DNA from: an uncultured bacterium | Lineage (GTDB): Bacteria; Planctomycetota; UBA1135; GCA-002686595 | Length of the DNA: 64,000 bases | Reading direction: 5' to 3' | NCBI GenBank assembly: GCA_937896235.1 | Contig: CALBMX010000045.1 | Coordinates: 1-64,000 of the forward strand | Part shown: one piece after another, positions 34,536 through 42,561 of the stretch | Numbering within the stretch: position 1 is the stretch's first letter | Layout: every line of letters starts with the position of its first letter | The notes under the pieces: generated by a model | What the model was told of the DNA's origin: nothing | The model's input: only the letters and a program-made list of their open reading frames with translations | Databases searched by the model: none | Program-made: the position numbers and the translations under genes

Positions 34536-35263
34536 TTTTCTCCGCGCTCGATGCCGAGCTCTTTGTACTTCGCATCGAGTGCGGCCCGCTTAGCCGCGGC
34601 CTCTTTTGCATTGGCTTCTGCTTTCGCCTCGCGCTCGGATCTGATCACTTCACGGAAGCGGCCGATTGGCCCTTCGAGCACGTGATCACCGGCATGTTCA
34701 TCCGTAATCTGGCGCAGAGTATTCGGCGCAGGGAACGTCTCAAGCTGGGGGAATGCGGGATGGTGAGGGTCGTGGCAGGCGACGCATTGCTGGCGAACCT
34801 GCTCCCCCTTGGACTTGTCCCAATAGCCGTTAGTGCGCCCGTGCGCACCCGACTGCCAATCTCGCCAGGTCGGCCCATGGCACTGTGAACACAGAGCGGC
34901 CGAATCCCCGAAAGGAATCGGGTTCCCCTCGCGATCGGAGAGCATCCCGCGGTCTTCGCGGTTGTGGCAGCTCAGGCAATTGTCGTTTTCACCATGGCTC
35001 AACCAGGTATCGAGGTGCTGCACGAGGGACTTGTTTTGGCGCACGCCGGAGTCCCAAATCTCATGGCAGGTCTGACATGTCTTTTTGACGCCCCCCACTA
35101 TGATCGTCGGGTTCGGGCCGAGAGGCGTGCGCAGGGTGGTCGGCTGGACCATTTCCAGGGTGACAACATTGCGCTCTGCGAGTGGAATGTCAGCGGGACC
35201 GGATCCAACGAGGAACCAACCCGCAAGGGCGAGGAACACAGCTGTAAGTACGGTTTGATGCAT
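34532..35263 (-). CDS. Tetraheme cytochrome c
   Basis: 243 residues. An N-terminal hydrophobic segment (VLTAVFLALAGWFLVG) acts as signal or anchor. Four heme sites: CQTCH, CLSCH, CSQCH, CVACH. The C-terminal ~50 residues are a charged Ala/Glu/Lys helix (ERSEREAKAEAN-like), unusual for a small cytochrome and perhaps a docking coiled coil. First gene of the operon; probably wires the Fe-S/NrfD module to the octaheme protein. Confidence 0.88.
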   Translation of the reverse strand: MHQTVLTAVFLALAGWFLVGSGPADIPLAERNVVTLEMVQPTTLRTPLGPNPTIIVGGVKKTCQTCHEIWDSGVRQNKSLVQHLDTWLSHGENDNCLSCHNREDRGMLSDREGNPIPFGDSAALCSQCHGPTWRDWQSGAHGRTNGYWDKSKGEQVRQQCVACHDPHHPAFPQLETFPAPNTLRQITDEHAGDHVLEGPIGRFREVIRSEREAKAEANAKEAAAKRAALDAKYKELGIERGEK

Positions 35264-35454
35264 GGCAAAGGGCCTAAAGAGTGGGCCCTGGGGCGCCGCT
35301 CTCGGTAGATTGGGGAACTGGGGGGGGAGTTTGGGGTGGCGAAAGCCAGCGTGGCAAAAAGACTAAACGACTTGAATATCCTAAATATCGACTAAGTCCG
35401 GGGCTCTGGCAAGTGATATGTGGCGAAATCATCGTGTAAACGGCGTTCGGGGTG

Positions 35455-35540
35455 GATCCCCGAGGGTCGGGGATCAGTCCAACAGCCCTTAGTTGGGCTC
35501 AAATAGGCTGACTTAGAGGGGTTTCCGAAGCGGGAAGCCC
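35455..35540 (-). other. Structured leader: three hairpins upstream of the multiheme operon
   Basis: Within the 370-bp gap 35264-35633, and inside the predicted 5' leader, are GGGTTTCC...GGGAAGCCC (35519-35540), AGCCC-TTAGTT-GGGCT (35484-35499) and the perfect 9-bp stem GATCCCCGA-GGG-TCGGGGATC (35455-35475). No known riboswitch class is recognised. The rest of the gap to 35264 shows nothing specific. Confidence 0.5.
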
Positions 35541-35561
35541 TGTCCAAGATGCCAACAACCC

Positions 35562-35603
35562 AATCTAGCCCTAAGCGCCCCTAAAAGTATTGACCGATGT
35601 CAA
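35562..35603 (-). promoter_or_regulatory. Class II Crp/Fnr-type promoter for the multiheme operon
   Basis: TTGAC-CGAT-GTCAA (35590-35603) is a perfect 5+4+5 palindrome of the Fnr/Dnr type. On the minus strand, TAGATT (35567-35562) would be a -10 box putting the start at 35555; the palindrome centre (35596.5) is then at exactly -41.5, the class II activator position. The leader would be about 290 nt to the ATG at 35263. Confidence 0.65.
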
Positions 35604-35633
35604 CACAGCGGAGGAAACCATCCGAATATGGGC

Positions 35634-36329
35634 TTAAGCCTGCTCTTCGCGGTCGGCGATAGCCGCTAAAACCCGCCCATCGAGGATCTTCAACTTGCGG
35701 CGATCCACTTCCACAATTCCGCGGTCCGTCCAGCGCCTCAACATACGCGAGAGCGTCTCCGGCGTAATCGAGAGGTAGGCCGCGAGCTCCTTTTTGCTCA
35801 TGGCGAGCTCCACAACCATCACGCCGTTTTCGGTGCGGGATGGCACGCGCACTAGGTAGTGGGCCAGGCGAGCACCCGCGGAAACAACGGAGAGCTCCTC
35901 TACGCGGGCCACCAAATCCAAGAGCCAGTGGGAGAGAGACGCCACCATGGCCGAGGCGAGGCGCTCGTGCTCCCGAAAGAGCCTCAAAAAACCGGGGCCA
36001 TCGATGCGAAGCAAACGGGTGGGCTCCTCGGCCATGGCGCTGGCTGGATAAACCCCAAGGTTGAGCAGAGCCGCCTCTGCAAACGTCGCCCCCTTCTTAA
36101 GGTCGTGAAGTACCTGCTCTCGGCCCTCGGGGGATACCCGAAAGACCTTGACGCGCCCCTCAAGAACTAAATAGAAGGCGCTGCAGGTCTCCCCTTCCAG
36201 GAAAATCGTCTCTCCTTTGGACGCCCCGACTCCCGTGCAGAGCCCGGCAACCGCCTCGATAAGCGTGTCCCCAAGATTGTGAAAGTGGGGTGTTTCCCGG
36301 AGGACCTGTTTCATTGCATCGCGTTGCAT
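35634..36329 (-). CDS. Crp/Fnr-family transcription regulator
   Basis: 231 residues from ATG 36329. Cyclic-nucleotide-type beta-roll (~20-125: GETIFLEGETCSAFYLVLEGRVKVF, GREQVLHDLKKGATFAEAALL), dimer helix, then a winged HTH (KKELAAYLSITPETLSRML). The E-x-x-S-R in the recognition helix is what Fnr uses to read TTGAT-type half sites. It fits the TTGAC...GTCAA box 31 bp past this gene's stop. The protein from this start lacks an N-terminal Cys cluster; an upstream in-frame start (36464) would add C-E-C-S-D-Q-A-C, but that stretch looks poorly coding. Divergent from hemH. Confidence 0.88.
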   Translation of the reverse strand: MQRDAMKQVLRETPHFHNLGDTLIEAVAGLCTGVGASKGETIFLEGETCSAFYLVLEGRVKVFRVSPEGREQVLHDLKKGATFAEAALLNLGVYPASAMAEEPTRLLRIDGPGFLRLFREHERLASAMVASLSHWLLDLVARVEELSVVSAGARLAHYLVRVPSRTENGVMVVELAMSKKELAAYLSITPETLSRMLRRWTDRGIVEVDRRKLKILDGRVLAAIADREEQA

Positions 36330-36522
36330 GGCGCCTAAGGTACAGGCCTGGTCCGAGCATTCGCAAGGATTCCGACCTGCATTTCCAGCGGCCCGAGTGA
36401 CTCGTCGCCTGGGTCGAACGCACTCGTTTCGGGAGCTCTTCCCTGGTATTTCTAGACTGGGCACTTGGTCCCGACTGCGGATTTGTACCTAGCATCCTTG
36501 GTCCAATCGCTACACTCCCGCA

Positions 36523-37545
36523 ATGCCAAGCGCCGAGCTCATCCTTGTCAATCTCGGAACTCCCGAGACGCCCACAGCACCCGCCGTTCGCGATTTCCTG
36601 GCCGAATTCCTGGGCGACCCCATGGTTGTCGAAAAACCGCGTTGGCTGTGGCTGCCAATTCTTCATGGCATCGTATTGCGACGTAGGCCCGCACCCGTCG
36701 CGAAGGCCTATGCCGAGATTTGGCAGCCCGACGGCGCCCAAGGCGGCTCTCCTTTGGCCGTTGGAACACGCGCACTCGCCGCCGCCACACAGGCCTTGGC
36801 GGGCGACGACCTCCACGTCACTTTCGCCTACCGCTACGGCGCGACCAACTTGCGAAGCCGCCTCCTCGAGAGCCAAAGGCGCTGGCCCGATTCCGATCAT
36901 CCGATCCGTGTCGTCTCTCTTTTCCCACAACGCACGGCCTCGTCGAGTGGAACGGTAGAAGTTCTGACGAGGCGATTAGCGGCCGAATTCGGGATGGAAT
37001 CTCGACTTTCCGCAGCTTCTCTCTCCCCTGTCTCCCCCGGCTACATCAACTCCATCGCGGCTGGAATCGAGGCCGCCGTCGCGGATGCGCCCGAACCCGC
37101 GCACCTGCTCGCCTCATTCCACGGCATTCCCGAGTACGTCAATGCGAACGAAGGCGGCCGCTACACAGCGGACTGCCAAGCCACGTTCGCAGCGCTTCTA
37201 GAGCGCTTGGGTTGGGCAGAAGATCACGTGCCCGCGGCCTTTAGCAGTGCCAGCTTGACCTACCAATCCAAATTCGGTCGCGACCCTTGGATCGGGCCCG
37301 CTACAGATCAATGCTTGGCAGCACTAGGTAAACAGGGCGGCAGTATTGTGGTCGCCACCCCGGGTTTCTTGACCGCCGGACTGGAGACTATCGAGGAGAT
37401 GGGATTACGTGGTAGAGACACGTTTCTTGAGGCCGGCGGCAGGCACTTCGGCCTGGCGAAAACTCCAATCGCCCACCACCAGGATCACTCGCCAACCCCC
37501 GATTCCGACCTAGTTCGTGCCCTTTTGGGACTGGTGACCACCTAG
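36523..37545 (+). CDS. hemH: Ferrochelatase
   Basis: 340 residues. Inserts iron into protoporphyrin IX, the last step of heme synthesis. Seen: LILVNLGTPETPTAPAV at the start, LFPQRTASSSGTVE, the metal-ligand His in SFHGIPEYV, QSKFGRDPWIGPATD and PGFLTAGLETIEEM, all in family order. Normal length. No 2Fe-2S Cys tail is visible. Divergent from the Fnr-type regulator; separated from the main hem cluster by sodN. Confidence 0.93.
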   Translation: MPSAELILVNLGTPETPTAPAVRDFLAEFLGDPMVVEKPRWLWLPILHGIVLRRRPAPVAKAYAEIWQPDGAQGGSPLAVGTRALAAATQALAGDDLHVTFAYRYGATNLRSRLLESQRRWPDSDHPIRVVSLFPQRTASSSGTVEVLTRRLAAEFGMESRLSAASLSPVSPGYINSIAAGIEAAVADAPEPAHLLASFHGIPEYVNANEGGRYTADCQATFAALLERLGWAEDHVPAAFSSASLTYQSKFGRDPWIGPATDQCLAALGKQGGSIVVATPGFLTAGLETIEEMGLRGRDTFLEAGGRHFGLAKTPIAHHQDHSPTPDSDLVRALLGLVTT

Positions 37546-37587
37546 GCGAATGTTTCCCGCGCGGGTAGGTGGCGAGGGGGTCCTCCC

Positions 37588-37616
37588 CAGTGCGTTGCGA
37601 CTTTTAGAACGCACTG
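37588..37616. other. Hairpin between hemH and sodN
   Basis: CAGTGCGTT (37588-37596) pairs perfectly with AACGCACTG (37608-37616) over an 11-base loop containing TTTT. It may end hemH transcription or sit in the sodN leader; no T-tract follows. Confidence 0.4.
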
Positions 37617-37692
37617 TTAGGCGCAGGTCCGGCGCTGGTTAGACTCTCTGCATCACTCTCCCTCGTTCTCAAAACCATCGCGGAGTCACGCC

Positions 37693-38232
37693 ATGAAAAC
37701 CAGTCTATTCTCCCTCGTTGCAATCGCTCTCGTCGGAACCCTCGCCACCACCTACTCGCCAGCGGCACCGCTCACCAACGCACCGTTTGCCCCCTCTCTC
37801 GCCCCTTTCCACTGCCAGGTCCCCTGCGGGATTTACGGTGACAAGATGCGCATGGATATGTTGATGGAAGATTCAGCGACCATCGAAAAAGCCATGACGA
37901 CCTTAGAGACCGAGGGCGTCAGCCAGAACCAAATGGTTCGCTGGATCATGAACAAGGAAGAGCACGCCGCCAAGATCCAAGAGACCGTTGCAAGCTACTG
38001 GCTGGCCCAGCGCATCAAAACGCCGGCAGACGCCACGAATGAGGCCGCAATGGCCAAGTATCATCGTCAGCTCGAGCTACTACACGGCATCACCGTCGCG
38101 GCCATGAAGTGCAAGCAAACAACAGACGTGGCAAACGTCGAAGGTCTGCGCAATAAGGCGATGGAGTTCAGTGGAACCTACTTCTCAGAAGAAGATCAAA
38201 AGCACCTGCGCGATCACACCTTCGCAAAGTAG
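37693..38232 (+). CDS. sodN: Nickel superoxide dismutase precursor
   Basis: 179 residues. The nickel-hook motif H-C-Q-V-P-C-G-I-Y-G-D is at His40-Cys41-Cys45, followed by the four-helix body (MRMDMLMEDSATIEKAM...HLRDHTF). Converts superoxide to peroxide and oxygen. His40 must become the N-terminus for activity. Here it is preceded by 39 residues starting with an export-type signal (MKTSLFSLVAIALVGTLATT), not the short leader usual for cytoplasmic enzymes, and no SodX-like peptidase gene is adjacent. An exported enzyme is inferred. Confidence 0.92.
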   Translation: MKTSLFSLVAIALVGTLATTYSPAAPLTNAPFAPSLAPFHCQVPCGIYGDKMRMDMLMEDSATIEKAMTTLETEGVSQNQMVRWIMNKEEHAAKIQETVASYWLAQRIKTPADATNEAAMAKYHRQLELLHGITVAAMKCKQTTDVANVEGLRNKAMEFSGTYFSEEDQKHLRDHTFAK

Positions 38233-38271
38233 TCGGATTGCGGCCTCGCTTTTGTAGGTTGACAACTCTCG

Positions 38272-38297
38272 GGCTCATGTCGATCGAGCCATGAGCC
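38272..38297. terminator. Hairpin after sodN
   Basis: GGCTCATG (38272-38279) and CATGAGCC (38290-38297) form a perfect 8-bp stem 40 bp past the sodN stop, before the hemA promoter region. No clear T-run, so termination is only suggested. Confidence 0.4.
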
Positions 38298-38422
38298 GAT
38301 TGTGGGTGCTTGTGAGAGTCAGCTGGAGGCAGAAGTTTGCCTCAATCCCTGCATTTTACCCGGCCCGTGACAGAGCTGTGACAATCTAAGGACCGAGAGA
38401 TCCTATTGTTCGGGAACGGAAC

Positions 38423-39841
38423 ATGGAACACATTGGAGTCATCGGCCTCTCCTGGCGCCAAGGCGGCCCGGACGCACTTGCGCGCTTTACGCTTCCCTCG
38501 GGGGATGCGGACGAGGCGGCGCGCTTGGCCCGATTGCGCGCTGCCATGGGCTGTGAGGAGCTGGTGTACCTGTGCACATGCAACCGCGTGGAGCTCTTCT
38601 TTACGGTCTCGGATCCGGCTGATATGGCTGGCATGCGCAGTCGCGCCTATGAGGCGATTACGGGGGAGCAGCCCGGTCCCGGCGAAGCTGAGCGCAGTAT
38701 GCGAGCTTGGGCCGGAGAGGGTGCAGCAGAGCACTTATTTTTGGTCGCCACGGGATTGGACTCGGCAAAAGTTGGGGAGACGGAGATCAACGGGCAGCTA
38801 CGGCGTGCGCTCGACACAGCAAGCTCGGCGGGCCTGTTGCGCACGAATGGTGGACGCCTCGAGAGCTTGATGGAAGAGGCGCTGCGACTGTCTCGCAAGA
38901 TCAGATCAGACTCGGGACTAGCCGTAGGTAAGACCTCGCTCGCAGAGATCGCTTTGACAAAACTCCGCGAGCGTGTAGCGAGCACGGGCGGAGCGGTCGC
39001 ACTTGTTGGCGTCTCGCCAATGACCGAGCGCTGCGCGATTGACCTTGCGGAGAGTGGGGTCCCCCTTGTGCTCGTGAACCGCTCCCTTGAGCGGGCGCAA
39101 CTGCTCGCGGCCAAACTGAACAACAGTGGAAGCAGCCACCGTGCACTGAGCCTAGAGTCTTTCCTCGAGAGCCCGCCCCCCATCGAGGCCGTCCTTAGTG
39201 CGACCGGCGCACCGTGCGCTGTGATACAAGGCGCGGCCCTCGCGCGCATTGCCGACAGCGCACCCTCGGGTGAGGCGATGCTCATTGTGGATATGGCTAT
39301 CCCGCCCGACGTTCCGCCTTCCGAGGCCTCGGCCCTCGGCGTCGAGCGGATTGGAATGGACGAGATCATTAAGATTGCAGAGACCACGCGAACGAGACGA
39401 CTCGAAGAGATGTCGGGCGCGCGGGAGAGTGTCGATGCCGCGCTCAATCGCTTTCGCATCCGGTTGGGGGACGAGCATGTCGCCCCCTTTGTGATGGCAC
39501 TTCAAAAGCGCTATCGCAAGGTCGCAAGGCAAGGGGCCGAGCGCCTTCTCAGCACGCGCCTGCAAGGCCTAGACGACAACCAACAACAGGCCGTCCTCCG
39601 GTTTGCGGAGAGCTTGGCCGCCCGCTTCGCGCACCTACCCAGCACGGGATTGCGAGGCGTAGCACGTGTCGCCGGTGCTCCTGCCGTTGATGCGTTCCTA
39701 GAGCGTGCAGACGCCGAAATGGCAAAGGAGTTCGATCGCGCGCGCAAAGATGCCTCCCTAGCTTCTCCAAATGAACAGCTCGATGTCAGTACCAAGCAAC
39801 AACCCGCATCGACCTCCCCAACCATGGATGCGAATCTCTAG
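38423..39841 (+). CDS. hemA: Glutamyl-tRNA reductase
   Basis: 472 residues. Reduces glutamyl-tRNA to glutamate-1-semialdehyde, the committed step of the C5 heme pathway. The catalytic Cys is Cys53 in LCTCNRVELF; the tRNA/NADPH domains show GETEINGQLRRAL, ALVGVSPMTERCAIDLA (NADPH loop variant of GAGxM) and VDMAIPPDVPP. The C-terminal dimer helices are present. It starts the hem operon, 25 bp before hemC; the 190 bp upstream contain the promoter but no box I can name. Confidence 0.93.
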   Translation: MEHIGVIGLSWRQGGPDALARFTLPSGDADEAARLARLRAAMGCEELVYLCTCNRVELFFTVSDPADMAGMRSRAYEAITGEQPGPGEAERSMRAWAGEGAAEHLFLVATGLDSAKVGETEINGQLRRALDTASSAGLLRTNGGRLESLMEEALRLSRKIRSDSGLAVGKTSLAEIALTKLRERVASTGGAVALVGVSPMTERCAIDLAESGVPLVLVNRSLERAQLLAAKLNNSGSSHRALSLESFLESPPPIEAVLSATGAPCAVIQGAALARIADSAPSGEAMLIVDMAIPPDVPPSEASALGVERIGMDEIIKIAETTRTRRLEEMSGARESVDAALNRFRIRLGDEHVAPFVMALQKRYRKVARQGAERLLSTRLQGLDDNQQQAVLRFAESLAARFAHLPSTGLRGVARVAGAPAVDAFLERADAEMAKEFDRARKDASLASPNEQLDVSTKQQPASTSPTMDANL

Positions 39842-39865
39842 TCGCGCGTCGCAGGACCTCGAAAC

Positions 39866-40846
39866 ATGACAACACCCCCCAGCAAAACACTCCGCCTTGG
39901 AACGCGCGGATCCGCCCTAGCCATGGTGCAAGCGCGCGACATACGCCGCCGCCTGATCGCCGCCGGACATCCGACGGAGATCGTGATGATGAACACGATT
40001 GGCGATACGGATAAGACGAGCTCCTTTGCGACGATCGGGCCTCCGGGTGTGTTCGTGCGCGAGATTGAAGCAGCCCTACTTGAGGGCGCCATCGACCTCG
40101 CCGTTCACTGCTACAAAGACCTCCCCTCGGTCTCACCCGAGGGACTAGTCATCGCAGCGATTCCCGGTCGCGAGGACGCGCGCGAGATCCTTGTGATCAG
40201 CGAGGATGCCTACGACGAGAGTCAGCCTGGCCTACCGATTAAACAAGGCGCGTGCATTGGCACTTCGGCCGCGCGTCGCCAAGCGGTGATCGCGGACAAG
40301 CGCGCCGACCTGATCTGTCGCGAGCTGCGCGGCAACGTTCCTACACGTCTTGCGAAACTGAAGGGCACAGAGTACGACGCGATCGTTTTGGCGGTCGCTG
40401 GCGTCAACCGCCTAGGCGAGGGCGCCGCCCTTGGCGAAAACGAGGCACCCGATACTAGTGATTGTGTCGTCGTGACTTTGGACGCGACGGACTTCGTCCC
40501 CGCCCCCAGTCAAGGCGCCCTTGCACTGCAGGTTCGAGAACCGCGCGAAGGTGCCAACCAAGCGGAGAACCGGCGCATCTATGACATCATTCGGGAGCTG
40601 CACGAAGAGCACGCCGAGCGCGGAGTGCGTGCCGAACGCGAGCTGCTAAGGCTGATTCAAGCTGGTTGCGAGGCACCCTTTGGCGCATGGGCCGACACCT
40701 CGAAAGCAAACGAGGAGCTAACGTTGTACGCGGTCTTCGCCGAGAACGGAGCTCTGCGCCGTGTCATCGAGACGGGCACCGATCCCATCGCAGTCGCCAG
40801 TGCCGCCTATCGCGCCCTTGGCCTAGCCGAGAGGGGCGCAGGCTAG
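39866..40846 (+). CDS. hemC: Hydroxymethylbilane synthase (porphobilinogen deaminase)
   Basis: 326 residues. Joins four porphobilinogen units into hydroxymethylbilane. Seen: RLGTRGSALAMVQA at the N-terminus, HCYKDLPSVSPEGL (the usual HSxKDxP motif), TSAARRQA, RGNVPTRLAKL, VPAPSQGALALQ, and Cys268 in AGCEAPFGAWA, which holds the dipyrromethane cofactor. Slightly longer than usual between ~195 and 240. hemD follows after 6 bp. Confidence 0.94.
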   Translation: MTTPPSKTLRLGTRGSALAMVQARDIRRRLIAAGHPTEIVMMNTIGDTDKTSSFATIGPPGVFVREIEAALLEGAIDLAVHCYKDLPSVSPEGLVIAAIPGREDAREILVISEDAYDESQPGLPIKQGACIGTSAARRQAVIADKRADLICRELRGNVPTRLAKLKGTEYDAIVLAVAGVNRLGEGAALGENEAPDTSDCVVVTLDATDFVPAPSQGALALQVREPREGANQAENRRIYDIIRELHEEHAERGVRAERELLRLIQAGCEAPFGAWADTSKANEELTLYAVFAENGALRRVIETGTDPIAVASAAYRALGLAERGAG

Positions 40847-40852
40847 AACTTG

Positions 40853-41569
40853 ATGAAGTCCCTCGACAATAAGCGCATCTTGATCACACGCACCACCGCC
40901 GATAACGCGGTGTGGGCGGTGCAGCTTCGCGAGCGCGGTGCTGTTGTGATCGAGCGCGCTTGCATCGAGCGACGAGTCATCGAGAGTGCAGGACCTGAGT
41001 TAGAGCAAGCCTTGAACGGCGCCGCGTGGCTCGTCCTGCCCTCGCCTACCGCCGTCCACAGCTTCCGTAAACTCTCGTCTCTTCCAAGCGGTGTCCGTAT
41101 TGCCTGCACCGGTCCGAGCTCAGCGCAACTTGCGGAACAAGAGCTTGGCCGCTGCGACCTAATCTCGGCAGCCGGAACCATGACAAGCCTTGCCCAAGAG
41201 CTCGGCGACCTAGGTGCGACCACGATCGTGATCGCCGGTGCCGAAGAGACCACGATGGACTTGCAGTTCGCACTTCGCCCCAAAGGCTTCACCGTTAGGC
41301 ATGTGCCGACCTATCGGACCCAACCTGCGACACTTGCCAAGAACACAACAGTCACCTCCGCCGAGGCTCAAAACCTAGACGCGATCTTCCTCGCAAGCCC
41401 ATCCGCGCTAGTGGGTTTGAGGAACGTCATGGAACTTTCCAACACTCCCCTAATCACCATCGGGCCCACGACCTCTGCGGCAGTAACCTCTGCGGGCCTA
41501 GAGGTCGCGGCCGAAGCGCAAACGCGTGATCTAGACGGCCTCATCGACGCCTTCCTTTGTATCCAATGA
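40853..41569 (+). CDS. hemD: Uroporphyrinogen-III synthase
   Basis: 238 residues from ATG 40853 (a TTG three bases earlier is also possible). Closes hydroxymethylbilane to uroporphyrinogen III with ring inversion. Conservation in this family is low; seen are the paired alpha/beta halves, WLVLPSPTAVHSFRKL, LDAIFLASPSALVGLRNVM and the late TIGPTTSAAVTSAGLEVAAEA, a good match to the family TxTAxAxxxxG motif. Position between hemC and hemB (ATGA overlap with hemB) supports the call. Confidence 0.9.
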   Translation: MKSLDNKRILITRTTADNAVWAVQLRERGAVVIERACIERRVIESAGPELEQALNGAAWLVLPSPTAVHSFRKLSSLPSGVRIACTGPSSAQLAEQELGRCDLISAAGTMTSLAQELGDLGATTIVIAGAEETTMDLQFALRPKGFTVRHVPTYRTQPATLAKNTTVTSAEAQNLDAIFLASPSALVGLRNVMELSNTPLITIGPTTSAAVTSAGLEVAAEAQTRDLDGLIDAFLCIQ

Positions 41570-42561
41570 ATATCCAACATCGCCCCAGGCGCCTGCGCCG
41601 CTCCGCCGTGCTGCGCGACCTCGTCGCCGAGAATCGCGTGCACGCCAACCAGCTTGTGATGCCGCACTTCTGCCTTAACGAGGAGAGCGCGCGCGAGGCC
41701 ATTAGCTCGATGCCCGGCATCGAGCGCCTTGGCCGCAAAGAGCTTGTCGAACAAGTGCGTGCCGACCTAGCGCTCGGCATTCGCAGCGTACTGCTGTTCG
41801 GCCTTGCGGGCTCCGGCGAAAAAGATGCCGCCGGAACCAAGTGCAGCGATGACGACGGAGCCGTTCCACTTGCGGTGCGCGCTTTGAAAGCCGAGTTCGG
41901 CGCCGACCTCGTAGTCATGACCGACGTCTGCCTATGCGCCTACACCGACCACGGCCACTGTGGCGTGATCGAAAACGGCGAGGTCAAAAATGACCCCTCA
42001 CTCGAGCTGCTCGCAGGCATGGCGCTCGCCCACGCTCGGGCCGGCGCGGATGTCGTCTCCCCCAGCGACATGATGGACGGGCGCGTCGACGCGATCCGCG
42101 AGAAGTTGGACGACAACGGCTTCGAGAACATCACGATCATGGCCTACAGCGCAAAGTACGCATCGGCTTATTACGGCCCATTTCGCGACGCAGCGGACTC
42201 GGCGCCGTCCGGGTCCGCCAACGTTCCGAAAGACCGCAAGACGTATCAAATGGATTCGCGCAATCGGTGGGAGGCGCGCCGCGAGGCCGGCCTCGACGAA
42301 GCGGAAGGCGCAGACATCCTCATGGTCAAACCCGGTTTGGCTTACCTCGACATCATCGCAGAGGTGAGCGGCATGACGAACCTCCCCGTCGCCGTCTACA
42401 ACGTCTCGGGCGAATACTCGATGGTCAAAGCTGCCGCCGAGCGCGGCTGGATCAACGAGCCCGAGGTCGTTCGCGAAAACCTTCACGCTTTCGTTCGCGC
42501 AGGCGCGAACATCATCATCACCTATCACGCACGCGAAGCCCTCCAGGGCGACTGGCTATGA
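41566..42561 (+). CDS. hemB: Porphobilinogen synthase (ALA dehydratase)
   Basis: 331 residues from ATG 41566, which overlaps the hemD stop by 4 bp. Condenses two 5-aminolevulinate molecules. The catalytic lysines are Lys197 (YSAKYASAYYGPFRDA) and Lys255 (MVKPGLAYLD). The zinc-ligand triad is present: Cys122, Cys124 and Cys132 in DVCLCAYTDHGHCG, so this is the zinc-dependent rather than magnesium-only type. Confidence 0.95.
   Translation: MNIQHRPRRLRRSAVLRDLVAENRVHANQLVMPHFCLNEESAREAISSMPGIERLGRKELVEQVRADLALGIRSVLLFGLAGSGEKDAAGTKCSDDDGAVPLAVRALKAEFGADLVVMTDVCLCAYTDHGHCGVIENGEVKNDPSLELLAGMALAHARAGADVVSPSDMMDGRVDAIREKLDDNGFENITIMAYSAKYASAYYGPFRDAADSAPSGSANVPKDRKTYQMDSRNRWEARREAGLDEAEGADILMVKPGLAYLDIIAEVSGMTNLPVAVYNVSGEYSMVKAAAERGWINEPEVVRENLHAFVRAGANIIITYHAREALQGDWL

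Noticed and set aside
38371-38387. GTGACAGAGCTGTGACA upstream of hemA as a regulator box
   Set aside because: Direct TGACA repeats do not match the palindromic Crp/Fnr form seen at 35590, nor a full PhoB box; no basis to name a regulator.
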